From the NCBI GenBank assembly GCA_023935145.1, contig CM043702.1, positions 79,670,320-79,734,319 of the forward strand: a stretch of DNA of 64,000 nt, read 5' to 3'. The notes beneath the pieces are model-generated. The model did not search any database and had not been told where the DNA came from. It saw only the letters and a list, made by a program, of their open reading frames with translations. Of the stretch, positions 33,653-45,504 are shown in pieces (position 1 is the stretch's first letter; every line of letters begins with the position of its first letter). Source of the stretch: Bretschneidera sinensis. Taxonomy: Eukaryota > Streptophyta > Magnoliopsida > Brassicales > Akaniaceae. The position numbers and the translations under genes were made by a program.

Positions 33653-34499
33653 AATCTAAAATGTTTACTGTAGACTGATGTGAATGGTAGTTCTGATCCT
33701 TAACATCACTGCACAAAGAGTTCAACCTCCTCGTCGGGTCAGTGAGTGGCAGCTGGAAAAACTCATGGACCATCATTTTAAATATTTGAAAGGTTGGAGA
33801 AACCATCTTTGACATGTAGATGAGATGGGCAACTGTTAATCAGTTTGTCAGGGGAAAATTTGCATTTGGGCCCCTGCACTCAAGGCAAGTTCATTGTTTG
33901 AATATGGCTCTTGATTTGCAATGCAGTTTAAATGCTCTATGCTGTCAAATGGCATCAAGGGGCCGACTCCCAATGGAAGAGCCTTTATCGATGTCTACTT
34001 CAGGCTTCGGTAGTTATTGTTTTTGGGATATGTAATTACATGCCTGCCTCTGTAAATGACTTTGGAATTCCCTATGTTTCCTTCCACCAACTGAGAACGC
34101 AATGGACACTTGTTAATGACTAGATGGCATCAGGGTTGCAAGTGTAACTTAAAAAGTTTTCTTCTGCAATTTCATGCAATCAGAATGAAGTTGAATTTAT
34201 TTAGTCGTTCTTGTCTTATAGAGTTATGGTTGTTTTCAAATTCAAGAACACTGGAAAGTTCCAACTGTTATTGAAATATGTTGATATGTTTCTGTTTCCT
34301 ATGTTAATGTACTCGTACCATAAACCATGGAACTTCTGTAACTACGTACTGAAATTTGCCTCTAGTTCAAGTTATTGATACATTGGTAAGCTTGCCTTTG
34401 TTTGACTATTGACTCTTAGAAGACAATGATACAAGGGTCTTAAACCCTGTTTGGTTGGACTCGGTTTTCAGACTCAATGGATTTCAGAGTGTGTTTTGT
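33653..34499 (+). other. 3' flank of the TPR gene
   Basis: Presumed 3' untranslated and downstream sequence. No coding homology and no clear polyadenylation signal that I would insist on. Confidence 0.5.
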
Positions 34500-34795
34500 A
34501 GAGGTGGAAAAATCTGACCCGACTTGAAAACTTGATTCGATTAACTCAAAACTCGAAAACATATTAAAATAAATTGATCCGAACTCGAGACACCTGAAAC
34601 TCGAAATGACTTGTGTCCAAAACGTTTTGAAACCTAAAATGACCAAAACTCGAACGACTTGAAACGACTCGAGCTAGAAACGACTCGAACCCTGAAGTGA
34701 CTTGGACCCAAACTACCCGAAACCCGAGAGAACCCGAACTCGAACATAACTTGACCCGAAACAACTCGACTCAAAACCCGAATTAACTTGATTTT
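34500..34795. repeat. Degenerate ACTCGAAAC / ACCCGAA minisatellite
   Basis: Around thirty short units built on ACTCGAA, ACCCGAA and GACTTGAAAC follow one another with a period of roughly 9-12 bases. All units are diverged. It sits between the TPR gene and the orphan integrase fragment. Confidence 0.75.
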
Positions 34796-35404
34796 TTTAT
34801 TAAACTAAAGGTGGTAAAGTGAAAATTGTTATCTCATTATTTCATATATATTTATAATTATAAATAAAATTGAGATAAAATGAGTAATAAAATTGAAATT
34901 TACTGATAAGAAAAACATACTAATATACAATAACTCTATAAGTTTTTATTTTTATAGTTTTACTAGTTGACTATTATTAGTTTCTATACTGTGAAATACA
35001 GTACACAAACAATGGTCCAATTGAATTCAGTTACACTATATTTGTGAATTCAAAGGTAAATAAAGAAATTAGAATGGTCGATACTTGATAACTTATAAGG
35101 ATACAATGGGATAAACACCAAAATGGAAAGAAAAAAAATTAGCTTCCCTTGCTACATGTCCATTGAGTTGTTTGAGTTCATTCTTGCTACTTTGGAATTT
35201 ATATCTATTTATTGCCAAATATACCTAGTATGATTGTATCACTTCAATTTAAGAAATGAAATTTGGATTTTCAAGAAAGCATTTTAAGACCTCGTAAAGA
35301 GGGAGAATAATGACAACATACACATCTTAACTTTAGCCAGTTCTATGTAGACAATAAAATTAAATTATTGACAAAATTTAAGGAATAAAACATCAAGCAT
35401 TGTT
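34796..35404. other. AT-rich host DNA, nothing recognised
   Basis: No coding frame, repeat or terminal structure could be supported. Confidence 0.5.
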
Positions 35405-35895
35405 TTCCCTCGATGGGTTATCCCCAGGCCAAAGGATAGGTTGAGGTAAACAATAGGACTCTCTTGTAGAGCATCAAGAAAAGGCTTGATGATGTTGACA
35501 AGCAATGGATCAATCACTTGCCGAATGTCCTCTGGGCTTATCGAACCATAACACGGACTCCTGCCGGAGAAACTCCCTTCTTCTTAGCCTATGACTTAAA
35601 AGGTGTCATCCACCTCGAAGTTGAGACGCCCTGACTGCGAATACAGAGTTTCAATGAAGCTAACAATGAAGAAGCTCTCATAATGAGTGCCGACCTAATC
35701 GACGAAGCACAAGATAAAACCCAGATCAAACTTGCCACCTACCATCAAAGGGTCTCTAGATATTACAACTCTCGAGTTCGGGGGAAAAACATTAGGCTAC
35801 ATGATTTGGTACTTCAAAAAAAATTAAGTATCTCATCCTTGGGAAGCTGGAAAACTCCTCCCAAACTGGGAAGATCCATACCGCATTCGTAGAAT
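35405..35895 (+). pseudogene. Orphan Gypsy integrase C-terminal fragment
   Basis: Plus translation gives GYPQAKG, NNRTLL, RLDDVDKQWINHLPNVLWAY, TPAGETPFFLAYD, then DLIDEAQDKTQIKLATYHQR and SRYYNSRVRGKNIRLHDLVL. These align block for block with the integrase C-terminal half of element D (42040-42480), but it is a diverged relative with several stops. No LTRs flank it. The catalytic Glu lies at the left truncation point. Confidence 0.82.
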
Positions 35896-36574
35896 TTTTC
35901 TGGAACGTTCTTATTTTTTAGCATAAATCGACTTTTGTTAAGTTGTTTTCAACTTCTAATACATTAAAAAAAAAAAACATATTAAAAAAGATATGTTGAC
36001 ATAACTTTTGTTTTTTTTTAATAACAAAAGTTGTTTGAAAAGCTTTATCATACAAGCAATAAGCTTCAAAAGGCATAAAAATTTGAAGAAATTAAAAAAT
36101 AGTGAAACCGAGGCATTTGCCACACAAAATTGCCCGACCATATCAGATCAAATTATGAATAAATCAAAGGATAATTCAGCATACTCAAGGTCAAGCAAAC
36201 CAATACAAGAAACTTTTATGAATCACAGGAGCATATAAACAATATTCATCCACACATGAAACTTCATTTTATTTTCCCATTTTTTAGTAAATATTACTTT
36301 GATTTGAATTTGATAGTTTTGCTCTCTAACTTTGGCATGAATCCGTGAAATTGTCGGTGATTCAGATACGACACCGCTCTTTTGACATCTATGCTGCAAA
36401 ATTAATTGTTCTTGAAAAATCACATTTGTTGTGTAGTTGTTTCTAATAAAATATAATTCCATTAAAAAGAGAAAAAAGATAGAGTTAGAGTTACGAAGAA
36501 AAATCAGTATCAGTGATAATTTTGGTGAATCTCCCATTTGCAACCATTTTTACCGTCTTCAAACCAACTAGCTT
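35896..36574. other. Host DNA left of element D, nothing recognised
   Basis: AT-rich. The last bases before 36570 continue across element D into 47930 once one AGCTT copy is removed. Confidence 0.5.
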
Positions 36575-37133
36575 TGATACTACCTAAAATTAACCCCTCC
36601 AATAGGAAGATGACACGTGGATCATCGAAGACCCACCCAGCTGCAAGAAGCCACGCGGGAGACCCAGGCTCGAACAGTTGGGCCTCTAGGTCATGACCGC
36701 CTTTCAGGGCTTCATTGCCCCATAGCCGGACCTCCACGTCACCACCACCCTCGAGGCCATCATTGCCCACCCAAGTTGAGACGACAGGTCACCAACCGCC
36801 CTTAAACGTGGATGGCTCCTGATCAAGCCAACAAGGCAAAGTCTTCGTGGACAGCCCCCAGCCACCCAACTGGGCCTCCTAGATCTTATCAGATCATCGC
36901 CGCCTCAGGCAAAGTGCCGCCTCCAAAACCCTATAAAAAGGATCAGGTACGCATCCCAAACGATCCATCTTCACACACACAACACTGAAGGGAACATTTG
37001 TCCCCTGCATACATCTTATCACGCTCTAACTTAAGCTTCGGAGAATCCCCAGAGGCACCCCTCCGGCGACCCCATAGTCTTTATCTTGTTCCCTGTGCAG
37101 ATACGTCCAAGGCTCACATTTTTGGCATCAACA
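36575..37133 (+). repeat. 5' LTR of element D
   Basis: 559 bp with TATA box CTATAAAAAG at 36931. Hand alignment with the 3' LTR gives about 31 mismatches and no indels. Confidence 0.95.
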
Positions 37134-37136
37134 GAT

Positions 37137-37153
37137 TGGTGCCGTCCGTGGGA
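37137..37153 (+). other. Primer binding site of element D
   Basis: TGGTGCCGTCCGTGGGA, three bases inside the LTR. This is the form common in Tat-clade elements. I did not assign the tRNA. Confidence 0.7.
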
Positions 37154-37211
37154 AAGCTACATCTTTCGCTGACAGTAACAGCGAAGAAAGTCACAAAACT
37201 CATCTGTTATC

Positions 37212-38740
37212 GTGCCACCCAAAACCCCTGTCAGGGACCGTGGAGAAGGCACACCGCGATTTGGGGCCAGCTCATTGGCTGACTCTGAAGCCCAGCCCAA
37301 CCTGGCCACTCTCGAGGCGCAGTACGCGACCCTGGCGCAGCTAGTGACCGACCTAGCCGTCGAAGTCCGAGGAAGAGTGCAATGTACGGCAACACCACCC
37401 GTGCCCGTGCAACCAGATCCTAGTCACAATGGTTCGGCCGGCCATCGGCCACGGATTGATGGTTGTTCAGCATCACTTCTGCCTCGCGTGGTCAGATTCG
37501 GGAGCAGTCTCTCACCTAAACACAGTGAAGGCCTAGACAAGCGGCTCGAGGACATAGAGGAACGAATCAACGAGGCATTCCGAGGTCGTGGTCATAATAT
37601 TCTAGAGGAACTCAATATACAGGACCCACCTTTCACTCAGGAGGTCCTCCAAGCCCCCCTCACGCCAAACTTCCGCATGCCTCAGATAACACCATATGAT
37701 GGGTCCACTGACCCTTTAGATCACCTCCAACAATGCAGAACTACTATGACACTCCATAGGCACTCCGACCCTATGATGTGTCGAGCGATTCCTTTAACAC
37801 TTGAAAAGGCAGCCGGAACGTGGTATTCCCACTTGCAACCAGGAAGCATCCGAACTTTTAAAGAACTAAGCTATGCCTTCGCTTCACATTTCATCAGCAG
37901 CAAAGGGCCAAAAAAGACCTCGGAATCGCTGTTCAATATCGTCCAACTGAAAGGAGAGAAACTCTGAGCCTATATTTCACGATTCAACTCCACCGCTTGG
38001 GACATCCCGGACCTTGATCCTGGTGTTTAGCTGTTGGCTTTCAAAAACGGGCTGAGATCTGGAATCTTTAGTTCGAAACTTACCAGACACCCACCCCTTG
38101 ATATAGGTGAAGCCTTGGCCCGAGCCAAGAAATACATGCTGGCAGAAGATGACCAGGCATTCCGTAAGGAGCGAGAAGGGGACGCAGAGAAGCAAAAAAG
38201 AGGTCTAATTAGCCTGAGTCATGAGCCTGTGCAACGGCAATATCGTGATGATAGATCAAAGGCCTCGAGACCAGTTGAAAATAGGCCTCATACTCTCCGA
38301 CCCTTCGGAGGGTCACCCTTCGAAGTTGGACCCGGTGGCCCCAAGCCACCCGATAACTATACCCCGCTGAATACATCAAAGAGCAACATCCTGCTGCAAA
38401 TCCATGACAAAAGCCTCTTGCAATGGTCCTCACGGCTTCCGACCCTCAACCCAGATCGAAGTGCTTGGTGTCGATTCCACAAAAATTACGGCCATGATAC
38501 TGAGGACAGCAAAGCTCTCAGAAACCAGATTGAGGCCCTTATTCACAGAGGATATCTGAAGGAATTTACTGGTCTGCATATGGAGAAGATCGTAGAGCGA
38601 TCCCGGAGAAGTCCTGAACGAACTAGGCCCGTCCGACCTATTCAGACGAATCCAGAACCAAGTCACAAGGAACCAAACCAAAAGAAGCCATATATCCCCG
38701 CGGTTAGGATCATTAAGACCATTTGTGGCGGACCCATAGC
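37212..38740 (+). pseudogene. Element D gag
   Basis: The first open stretch begins at 37212 with GTG rather than ATG. It has a coiled-coil-like region (LATLEAQYATLAQLVTDLAV), then the retrotransposon gag domain MPQITPYDGSTDPLDHLQQC, AAGTWYSHLQPGSIRTFKEL and FNIVQLKGEKL. A TGA (37965-37967) and a TAG (38031-38033) interrupt it. The second stretch continues with LLAFKNGLRSG, PPLDIGEALARAKKYMLAED, a basic linker, and the nucleocapsid-like CRFHKNYGHDTEDSKALRNQ. Confidence 0.88.
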
Positions 38741-38859
38741 GGGAGGTATGTCCAACAATCATGGAAAATCATATGCCAGGTCAATAGCTTCTGTCACTGG
38801 CCCTTACAAACGACACAAGGGGGATGAAACCATCTCTTTTTCAGATGAAGACCTACAAA

Positions 38860-39380
38860 GAATTCAAACCCCACATGATGACGTCGTGGTAATTTCCCTC
38901 TTTGTGACCAACCACGAAATGAGACGAGTCCTGGTCGATAATGGGAGCTCAGCCGACATTATTTTTTATGATGCTTTTCAACAGATGCAATTGGGAGATT
39001 CTCAAGTAGCGTTGGTCTCTACTCCACTCTATGGCTTCTCGGGAGGACCAGTCTTTACAGAGGGCAGCATAACCTTCCCCGTAACTACCAGAACACCCCC
39101 TCAGGTAACAACTGTGCAGACTACCTTTTTGATAGTTCGGTAGCCCTCATCTTACAATATGATACTCGGGCGACCTACGCTGAACAAGCTCCCAGTGGTT
39201 GTCTCTACCCACCACCTTAAAATTAAATTCCCTACCAAGGAAGGAGTAGGAGAAATCAAAGGAGATCAATATATCTCAAGATCCTGTTATCTCAATTCGG
39301 TAAGAAAAGGCAAGAAGGCAGAAGCCCTCCCGCTTGAACTAGACGATCATAGAGATGAATGGAGCAACTCAAGCGGCTAA
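38860..39380 (+). pseudogene. Element D aspartic protease
   Basis: MRRVLVDNGSSADIIFYDAF holds the catalytic Asp; Tat elements often read DNGSS here instead of DTGA. The domain ends with NMILGRPTLNKLPVVVSTHH. Stops at 39141-39143 and 39378-39380 separate the parts. Confidence 0.88.
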
Positions 39381-39399
39381 CCAATAGAAGAGTTAACCG

Positions 39400-40750
39400 C
39401 TATCCCCCTCGGTGAAGATAGCACTCAAACTATTCAAATCGGCTCAAACCTACCCGAAACACTCAAAGAGTCCTTGCTTGCCCTCCTTCAGGCAAACCAA
39501 GATCTATTTGTCTAGACTGCTGCTGATATGCCTGGCATCAGCCCCGATGTCATCGTACACCGACTGAGTGTAAATCCGAAGCACAAGCCGTTCATCCAAA
39601 AGAAAAGGTCCTTTGCCCCCGAACGACAAGTGACCGTTCGAGCAGAAGTTGACAAATTACTTTCAGCCAAATTCATTCGGGAGGTAAGTTATCCAGACTG
39701 GGTATCTAATGTAGTCATGGTAAAAAAGGCAAATGGCAAGTGGCAGATCTGCATTGATTTCTCTGATCTAAATAAGGCTTGTCTGAAAGATAGCTTTCCA
39801 CTACCCAGGATCGACCAACTTGTCGATGCAACAGCAGGACATGAACTACTAACATTCATGGATGCCTACTCATGATACAACCAGATCCTCATGCATCGAT
39901 AAGATCAGGAGAAAACAACGTTTATTACGGAACAAGGACTCTACTGCTACAAGGTGATGCCATTCGGTTTGAAAAATGCCTGAGCCACTTACCAAAGATT
40001 AGTCAACAAAATTTTTCAAGGACTAATAGGCCAGAATATGGAGGTATATGTCGACGATATGTTGGTCAAAAGCATCAAAGCCAATAAACATGAGGTTGAT
40101 CTACAAGTTGCCTTTGATGTCCTCCACCATTATCGAATGAAGCTAAACCCCACCAAATGTGCTTTTGGGGTTACTGGGGGCAAATTTCTTGGGTTCATGG
40201 TAACCCACAGAGGTATAGAAGCAAATCCTGAAAAGATAGATGCTATTCTTAGCATGCACTCACCCCAGACCATAAGGGAAGTCCAACGACTCACTGGAAG
40301 GATAGCTGCCTTAAGCCAATTCATGTCAAAATCCATCGAGAAGTGTCTCCCCTTCTTTAAAGTCATCCGGAAGGCTAAGGATTTTGTCTGGTCTAAAGAT
40401 TGCGAGGAAGCATTCGCAGAGCTGAAGAAATATTTGGGCACACCTCCCATACTCACCAAGCCTATAGCTGGCAAAGAACTCTTCTTATACCTCTCGGCTG
40501 GACGGGAAATGGTGGCTTCAGTCCCGATACGGGAGGAGGAAGGAGTGCAGAAACCTGTGTATTATGTAAGCAAAGTGCTTCACGATGTCGAAACAAGTAT
40601 CTTCCTATCGAAAAAATGGCGTATGCTCTCTTGATCTCGGCCCGAAAACTCCGACTGTACTTTCAAGCCCACACAATCACTCTCTTCACCAATCAGCCCC
40701 TTCGACAAGTACTTCATAAACCTAACATTTCTGGAAGAATGGTGAAATGA
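39400..40750 (+). pseudogene. Element D reverse transcriptase and first RNase H
   Basis: RT blocks in order: LLSAKFIREVSYPDWVSNVV, KWQICIDFSDLNKAC, PLPRIDQLVDATAGHELLTF then MDAYS (first catalytic Asp, followed by TGA where Gly is expected), the MPFGLKNA motif around 39958-39982 (a TGA follows), and VYVDDMLVKS with both Asp. The connection and RNase H begin with FLGFMVTHRGIEANPEKIDA. A frameshift near 40600 and TGA at 40748-40750 break the RNase H segment (MAYALLISARKLRLYFQAH). Confidence 0.92.
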
Positions 40751-40759
40751 TCCATAGAA

Positions 40760-41479
40760 TTGGGCGAGTTCGACATTCGTTATCGACCTTGGGCAGCTAT
40801 TAAGGGCCAGACCTTAGCTGATTTTGTCATAGAAACCACTCTGCCAGGAGAAGAACCATCTCAGGTAACTGACGGAACGAATCTGTTCCCACAATGGACC
40901 CTTCATGTCGACGGATCCTCTACCAACACTGGAAGTGGCGCCGGGTTCATTATCAGCGGTCCAAACAATTTCACTATTGAATACACCTTGAGGTTTGACT
41001 TTAAGGCATCCAATAATGAGGCTGAGTATGAGGCTTTGCTCGCAGGAATGAAACTTGCTGAGGTTCTTTCAGTAAAGAGTTTGAATGCATATAGCGACTC
41101 TCAGCTAGTGGTAAGCCAGATTAATGGCGAGTTTGAGGCAAAAGGGGAAAAGATTGTTCGTTATCTAGCCAAGGCCAAAGTCCAGGCCGCAAAGTTCGTC
41201 ATATTTCACATTAGCCAAACTCAACGGGTTGAAAATTCAAAGACGGACTCCTTAGCCCGACTCGCATCATCTTGCCCACTCGAACCAAGGCGGACAATTT
41301 ATCTCGAAACATTAGTCGCGCCCAGCATCGATGAAACTCTAGTACTCCCTATAGACAGCAAAGAGACATGGATGAGTCCTATTCTCGGGTACCTACGTAA
41401 TGGTCATCTACTAGACAACAAAAATGAGGCCCGAAAGATTTTGTCTCAGGCCACGCGGTATGCTATTTTGGATGGTTAG
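40760..41479 (+). pseudogene. Element D archaeal-type second RNase H
   Basis: After a linker (GEFDIRYRPWAAIKGQTLAD) the domain WTLHVDGSSTNTGSGAGFII carries the first Asp, NNEAEYEALLAGMKLA the Glu, and NAYSDSQLVVSQINGEF the second Asp. The last Asp lies in ENSKTDSLARLAS. All four catalytic positions appear kept, as in plant Tat elements, where this second domain is thought to have been acquired. It ends at TAG 41477-41479, before the integrase zinc domain. Confidence 0.88.
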
Positions 41480-42600
41480 TTGTATAAACGAAGCCTCACA
41501 ATGCTCTACCTAAAATGTCTCGATCCCACCGAAGCCAATTACGCCCTCCGAGAGGTCCATGAAGGAATATGCGAAAATCATCTCGGAGGGAGGGCCTTAG
41601 CGTCCAAGATCCTTCGCCAAGGCTACTATTGGCCAAAAATGAGGGAAGAAGCCATGGAACTGGTTAAAAAATGTAAAAGCTGTCAACAGTATACCACTAT
41701 ACCACACAGACCAGCGATTCTCCTCACCCCAATCGCTAGTCCGCTTCCTTTCGCTATGTGGGACATGGACCTTCTCGGACCTTTCCCCACAACAGCCGGT
41801 CAGCGAAAGTACCTTATAGTGGTAATCAACTACTTTACAAAGTGGGTGGAAGCCGAGCCCTTGGCCAGTATCACCAATCATCAAGCCCGAAGTTTTTTTT
41901 GGAAATCAATAGTGTGTCGGTTCGGAGTGCCTCGAGTACTAGTAACTGACAACGGTAAGCAGTTCGATAGCACTCGGTCCAAAACATTCTACGACGAATT
42001 GCACATCGATCATCAATTTTCCTCAGTCGGGTATCCACAAGCCAATGGGCAAGCAGAGGTGACTAACAGAACACTCCTCCAGGGTATCAAACGGTGACTG
42101 GGCGAAGCAGACAAGCAATGGACAAACCATTTGCCTAATATCCTATAGGCATATCGTACCACGGCCTGGGCACCCACAGGAGAAACTTCTTTCTTCATGA
42201 CCTATGGTGCGGAAGCTGTAATCCCCTTGGAAATAGGAGTACCCTCTTTCTGAATACACAACTTCGAGGAAGAGAGGAACGCAGAAGCCCTCTGTACTAA
42301 TACCGATCTTCTGGACGAAGTAAGAGACACTGCCCAGATTCGATTAGCCGCCTATCAACAACGCACCACTAGATATTACAACTCGAAAGTGAAAGGAAGG
42401 CACTTTGTACTTCATGACCTCATCCTGCGTAAACAAGAAGTGTTTCGGCCTCGAGAAATGGGAAAGCTACTCCCTAACTGGGAAGGGCCATAACGAATCA
42501 AAAAAGTATGCCGTCTTGGCACGTTCGAGCTCGAGGAGTTGAATGGGAAACCCGTCCCCCGAACATGGAATGTTGAACACCTTCGTTGGTTTTACCAATA
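41480..42600 (+). pseudogene. Element D integrase
   Basis: The zinc domain shows HEGICENHLGG with two His and CKSCQQY with the Cys pair. The core has MWDMDLLGPF, VLVTDNGKQFDS and YPQANGQAEVTNRT, that is an intact Asp-Asp-Glu. TGA at 42095 follows, and the C-terminal part continues to 42600 (ETSFFMTYGAEAVIPLEIG, RYYNSKVKGRHFVLHDLILR, NVEHLRWFYQ) across three further stops. Confidence 0.92.
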
Positions 42601-42824
42601 AAGAGTCGAAGCTCGCACCCAACTCCGAAACACAAATTACTGTAAGAAAAAGCTAAGTGTAAAACCATGGAGTCGATATATGAAAAACACGAAGGTTTAT
42701 ATATATATAGTTTCATTACAAAATGTGAGTTTCATTATAGAAGGCGCCCATACACAACAAGTATGGCCCTAACGGCCTCGCAATACAAAAGAAAAACCAA
42801 AAATGCTGGCAAGACCAGATACTC

Positions 42825-44904
42825 TCAATCCGAGCATGGGCACCCCTCCTCAGGGGTTGGCGACTCCATACCAAAAGGCTTTCCTGGGCCCTCGGCCTGT
42901 TCTTCCTCTGACGCGGGTTGCTCCTCATCATCCTCGTCGAGCCCCAGTAGGTCGACACCCGAGAAATCTAACTCTAGATACAAGGCCTCGGCTTTCCCTT
43001 TCGCATCTATAAAGCCGGTTAGGTACTGCTGCCCTCCCTCGGAGACCACAGCCAGTCAGTACGTCTTTGAACCTTGAAACGAAGCAAAAACCTGTTCCAC
43101 GGCCACCCGGGTGCGATCCTCCGCCTCATCCACGGCAACCTTAATACGGGCCTCAGCCTCCTCTGCTACAGCGCGGGCACGAGCCTCAGCCTCGGAACGA
43201 GCCTGGTTGGCAGAATCCAACAGGGCCTGAAGCTGGTACGTCGCTTCGGTCTTCTCCTCCAACTGACGTTGGGTCCGTCCAAGAAGCTCGGTCATCTCCA
43301 GGCAGCGACGAGCGGTCGCGCCTACAATAGCTCCCATATGAAATTAAGCGACTAGTGTGAGAAAAGTTTAAAGAGTTAGAATGTAACTAATAAAGAGAAA
43401 CTCACCTGGGACGCCACTGTCTTAGCAGCTGCGCAGAAAGATTCTGTAGTCTTCCTACCCAGCTCGGCGACATCTTAGGGAGAGGTTCCCTTCGTCAGAT
43501 GTTCTTGCACCACCTGAGGGTTCGCGAAAACAGAATCGTCTGTCCTCAAGGCCCAGTCAGGAGTAAAGATGGGGGCCTCGGTGGCAGCTCCTCGACTCGC
43601 GTCAGGAATCTCGAAGGGTCTGGTGACTGCGGGGCCTGAAGGGAGAACGCTCGCGGCAGGGGTAATCTCCGGTTGGGATGGAGGTCTCGGAGGAGTCTCT
43701 AGGTCTATCGAGGTAGTAAACTGGGCCTGAGACCTCTTCCTAGTCCCCGACCCTGAGGCCTGTTGTCTTTCGGCCTGGGCTGCCCTCTGTTGCTCCAAGG
43801 CTAACTTTTTGGCGTGCTCCCTTGCAAGTGTCGCGGCCTCCATCTCTGCCCAAGTGAACAAGAAAAAGTATTAAGTATAAAGCGCGAGAAAGATAGTATG
43901 CGAAAAGGAAACAGGAAATCAAACTAAATGTTTTACTGCTCACAAGTGAGGGCCCAGGACATGAGAGGCAGAGGCCACACCTAGCTAATTCCTCATTGTC
44001 ATAAAGGACTCGAACATCAATAGGTGAGGCTACCATGACATCCACGGTTTCTTATTCGTAAGGACAAAGGCCCACCTTCTTGCATTTCCCCATCCGGTCC
44101 ATACTCCAGGATCGAGGAAGGCCAAAGTCTTCGGCTGACCGAATGAAGAAGAAGTTCTTCTTCCACCTTTTGATTGATAAAGGCGTCTTCAACAACAATC
44201 TTCTTCTCAGCCGAGTACTAACACATGACCCATCCGGTCTGGCCGTGTCTGCTAATAAGGAAGTGGGCTTTGAAAACGCCCAAAGTCATCGGCCTGCCCA
44301 CTTCCCCGCAGACATAGATAAAGGCCATGATCAACCGTACCGAGTTCGGTACGAGCTGACACAGTGTAATACCAAAATACCTAAGAAAGGTACGAAGGAA
44401 AGGATGGAGAGGGAACCGTAGCCCGGCCTGCATATAATGCTCGTATACGCAAAGCTCGTACAGGGCTCGATCGGGAAGGACATCGCAAGCCCTTTCCCCC
44501 ACCCTAGCTATCCGAAGGGCATATTCGTCCAGAATACGATATGCCCTCTGAAGCACTATTAAATCCTCCTCCTTGATCTGGTTGGGAATCTCATTGGCGG
44601 CATAATTCCATTCCTCTCTTTCTTCCCCAGCCGTGGTCTCTCTAATATCAATCAAGGCCCTATCAGCCAACGTTCTAACCTCTTCATCCCCGGAGGATGA
44701 ACTCCCTTCAGACTCCTCTCTCAAGGGGATGTACGGCACCAAGGCCCAGGGGCCTGGAGTCGGCATGGTCCCCATAGGGAGCACTCCCCTCTACGAGGAC
44801 GAGGATGTCTCTCCGTCCTCAAAACTATCACCACTCATATCCTCTACACTACTACTCTTATTACTACTACTAGGCCTATCCCGATAAGTATCGAATGAGG
44901 ACAT
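42825..44904 (-). pseudogene. Antisense gene of element D (spliced, PF04195-like)
   Basis: On minus, ATG at 44904 starts an acidic Ser-rich segment (MSSFDTYRDRPSSSNKSS), a TAG follows at 44791-44793, then the frame continues with YEHYMQAGLRFPLHPFLRTF and LRYFGITLCQLVPNSVRLIM. This block is the hallmark of the putative gypsy-type transposon domain (Pfam PF04195). After a frameshift near 44215 comes KRWKKNFFFIRSAEDFGLPR. An intron fits 43943-43846 (GTGAGC to GGGCAG), a second begins at 43405 (CCCAG then GTGAGT). Later exons encode an Ala/Gln-rich coiled coil (ARRCLEMTELLGRTQRQLEE; about 43056-43320) and an acidic tail. The role in such elements is unknown. At least three stops or shifts break it. 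Confidence 0.75.
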
Positions 44905-45187
44905 GATTAAAGAAGAAGGACAGATGAATTCACCGAAGGTCCGAGGGAAGTGAACTCGAACGATCCACCTAGACAACAAAGTTTGTAGTAAGCACTTCCT
45001 CTCCAAGACTCAGAGGCACCACAACTGCCAGGATCTTTAGCACCAAGCAAAAGTTAGGTTTCACGAGTATCAAGAACGAAGGCGAAGACTTTCGTGTTTA
45101 GAAAGGACGATGCCAAAAGCTCTCAATAAAAAACTCTCAAAGAACTAATCTAATTTTGATTTAGAGTGAAGAAGAATAAGAACAAAA

Positions 45188-45201
45188 CCCTCTTATATAC
45201 G
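45188..45201 (-). promoter_or_regulatory. TATA box of the antisense gene
   Basis: On minus, CGTATATAAGAGGG lies about 285 bases upstream of the antisense ATG. The sequence between is A/T- and CT-rich as in leaders. This supports a separate promoter inside element D. Confidence 0.55.
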
Positions 45202-45504
45202 AAAGGGAAACACGGCAAACGAGGGCTACTTAAATGTATTTCAGAAGTCGATGGGACTTTGATAAGTCCCAAGGCAGCCCACACGCTTCCCTAAGAGACA
45301 CGTCACTTCATGATGGTCGCCGTCGTCACAAAAAATGGTTTCTCATTTCTCAAGACAACCCTCACACTTCCCCATGAGGGATGTCATTTCACGGCAGCAG
45401 CCGTTTCCCAAAAACGACATCTCATTTTTTAAGACACTCTTCATTTCCCAAAACCACGGTTTGCACAGAAAACACCACGTGTTGGAACCACCGCCTCCTC
45501 TTTT

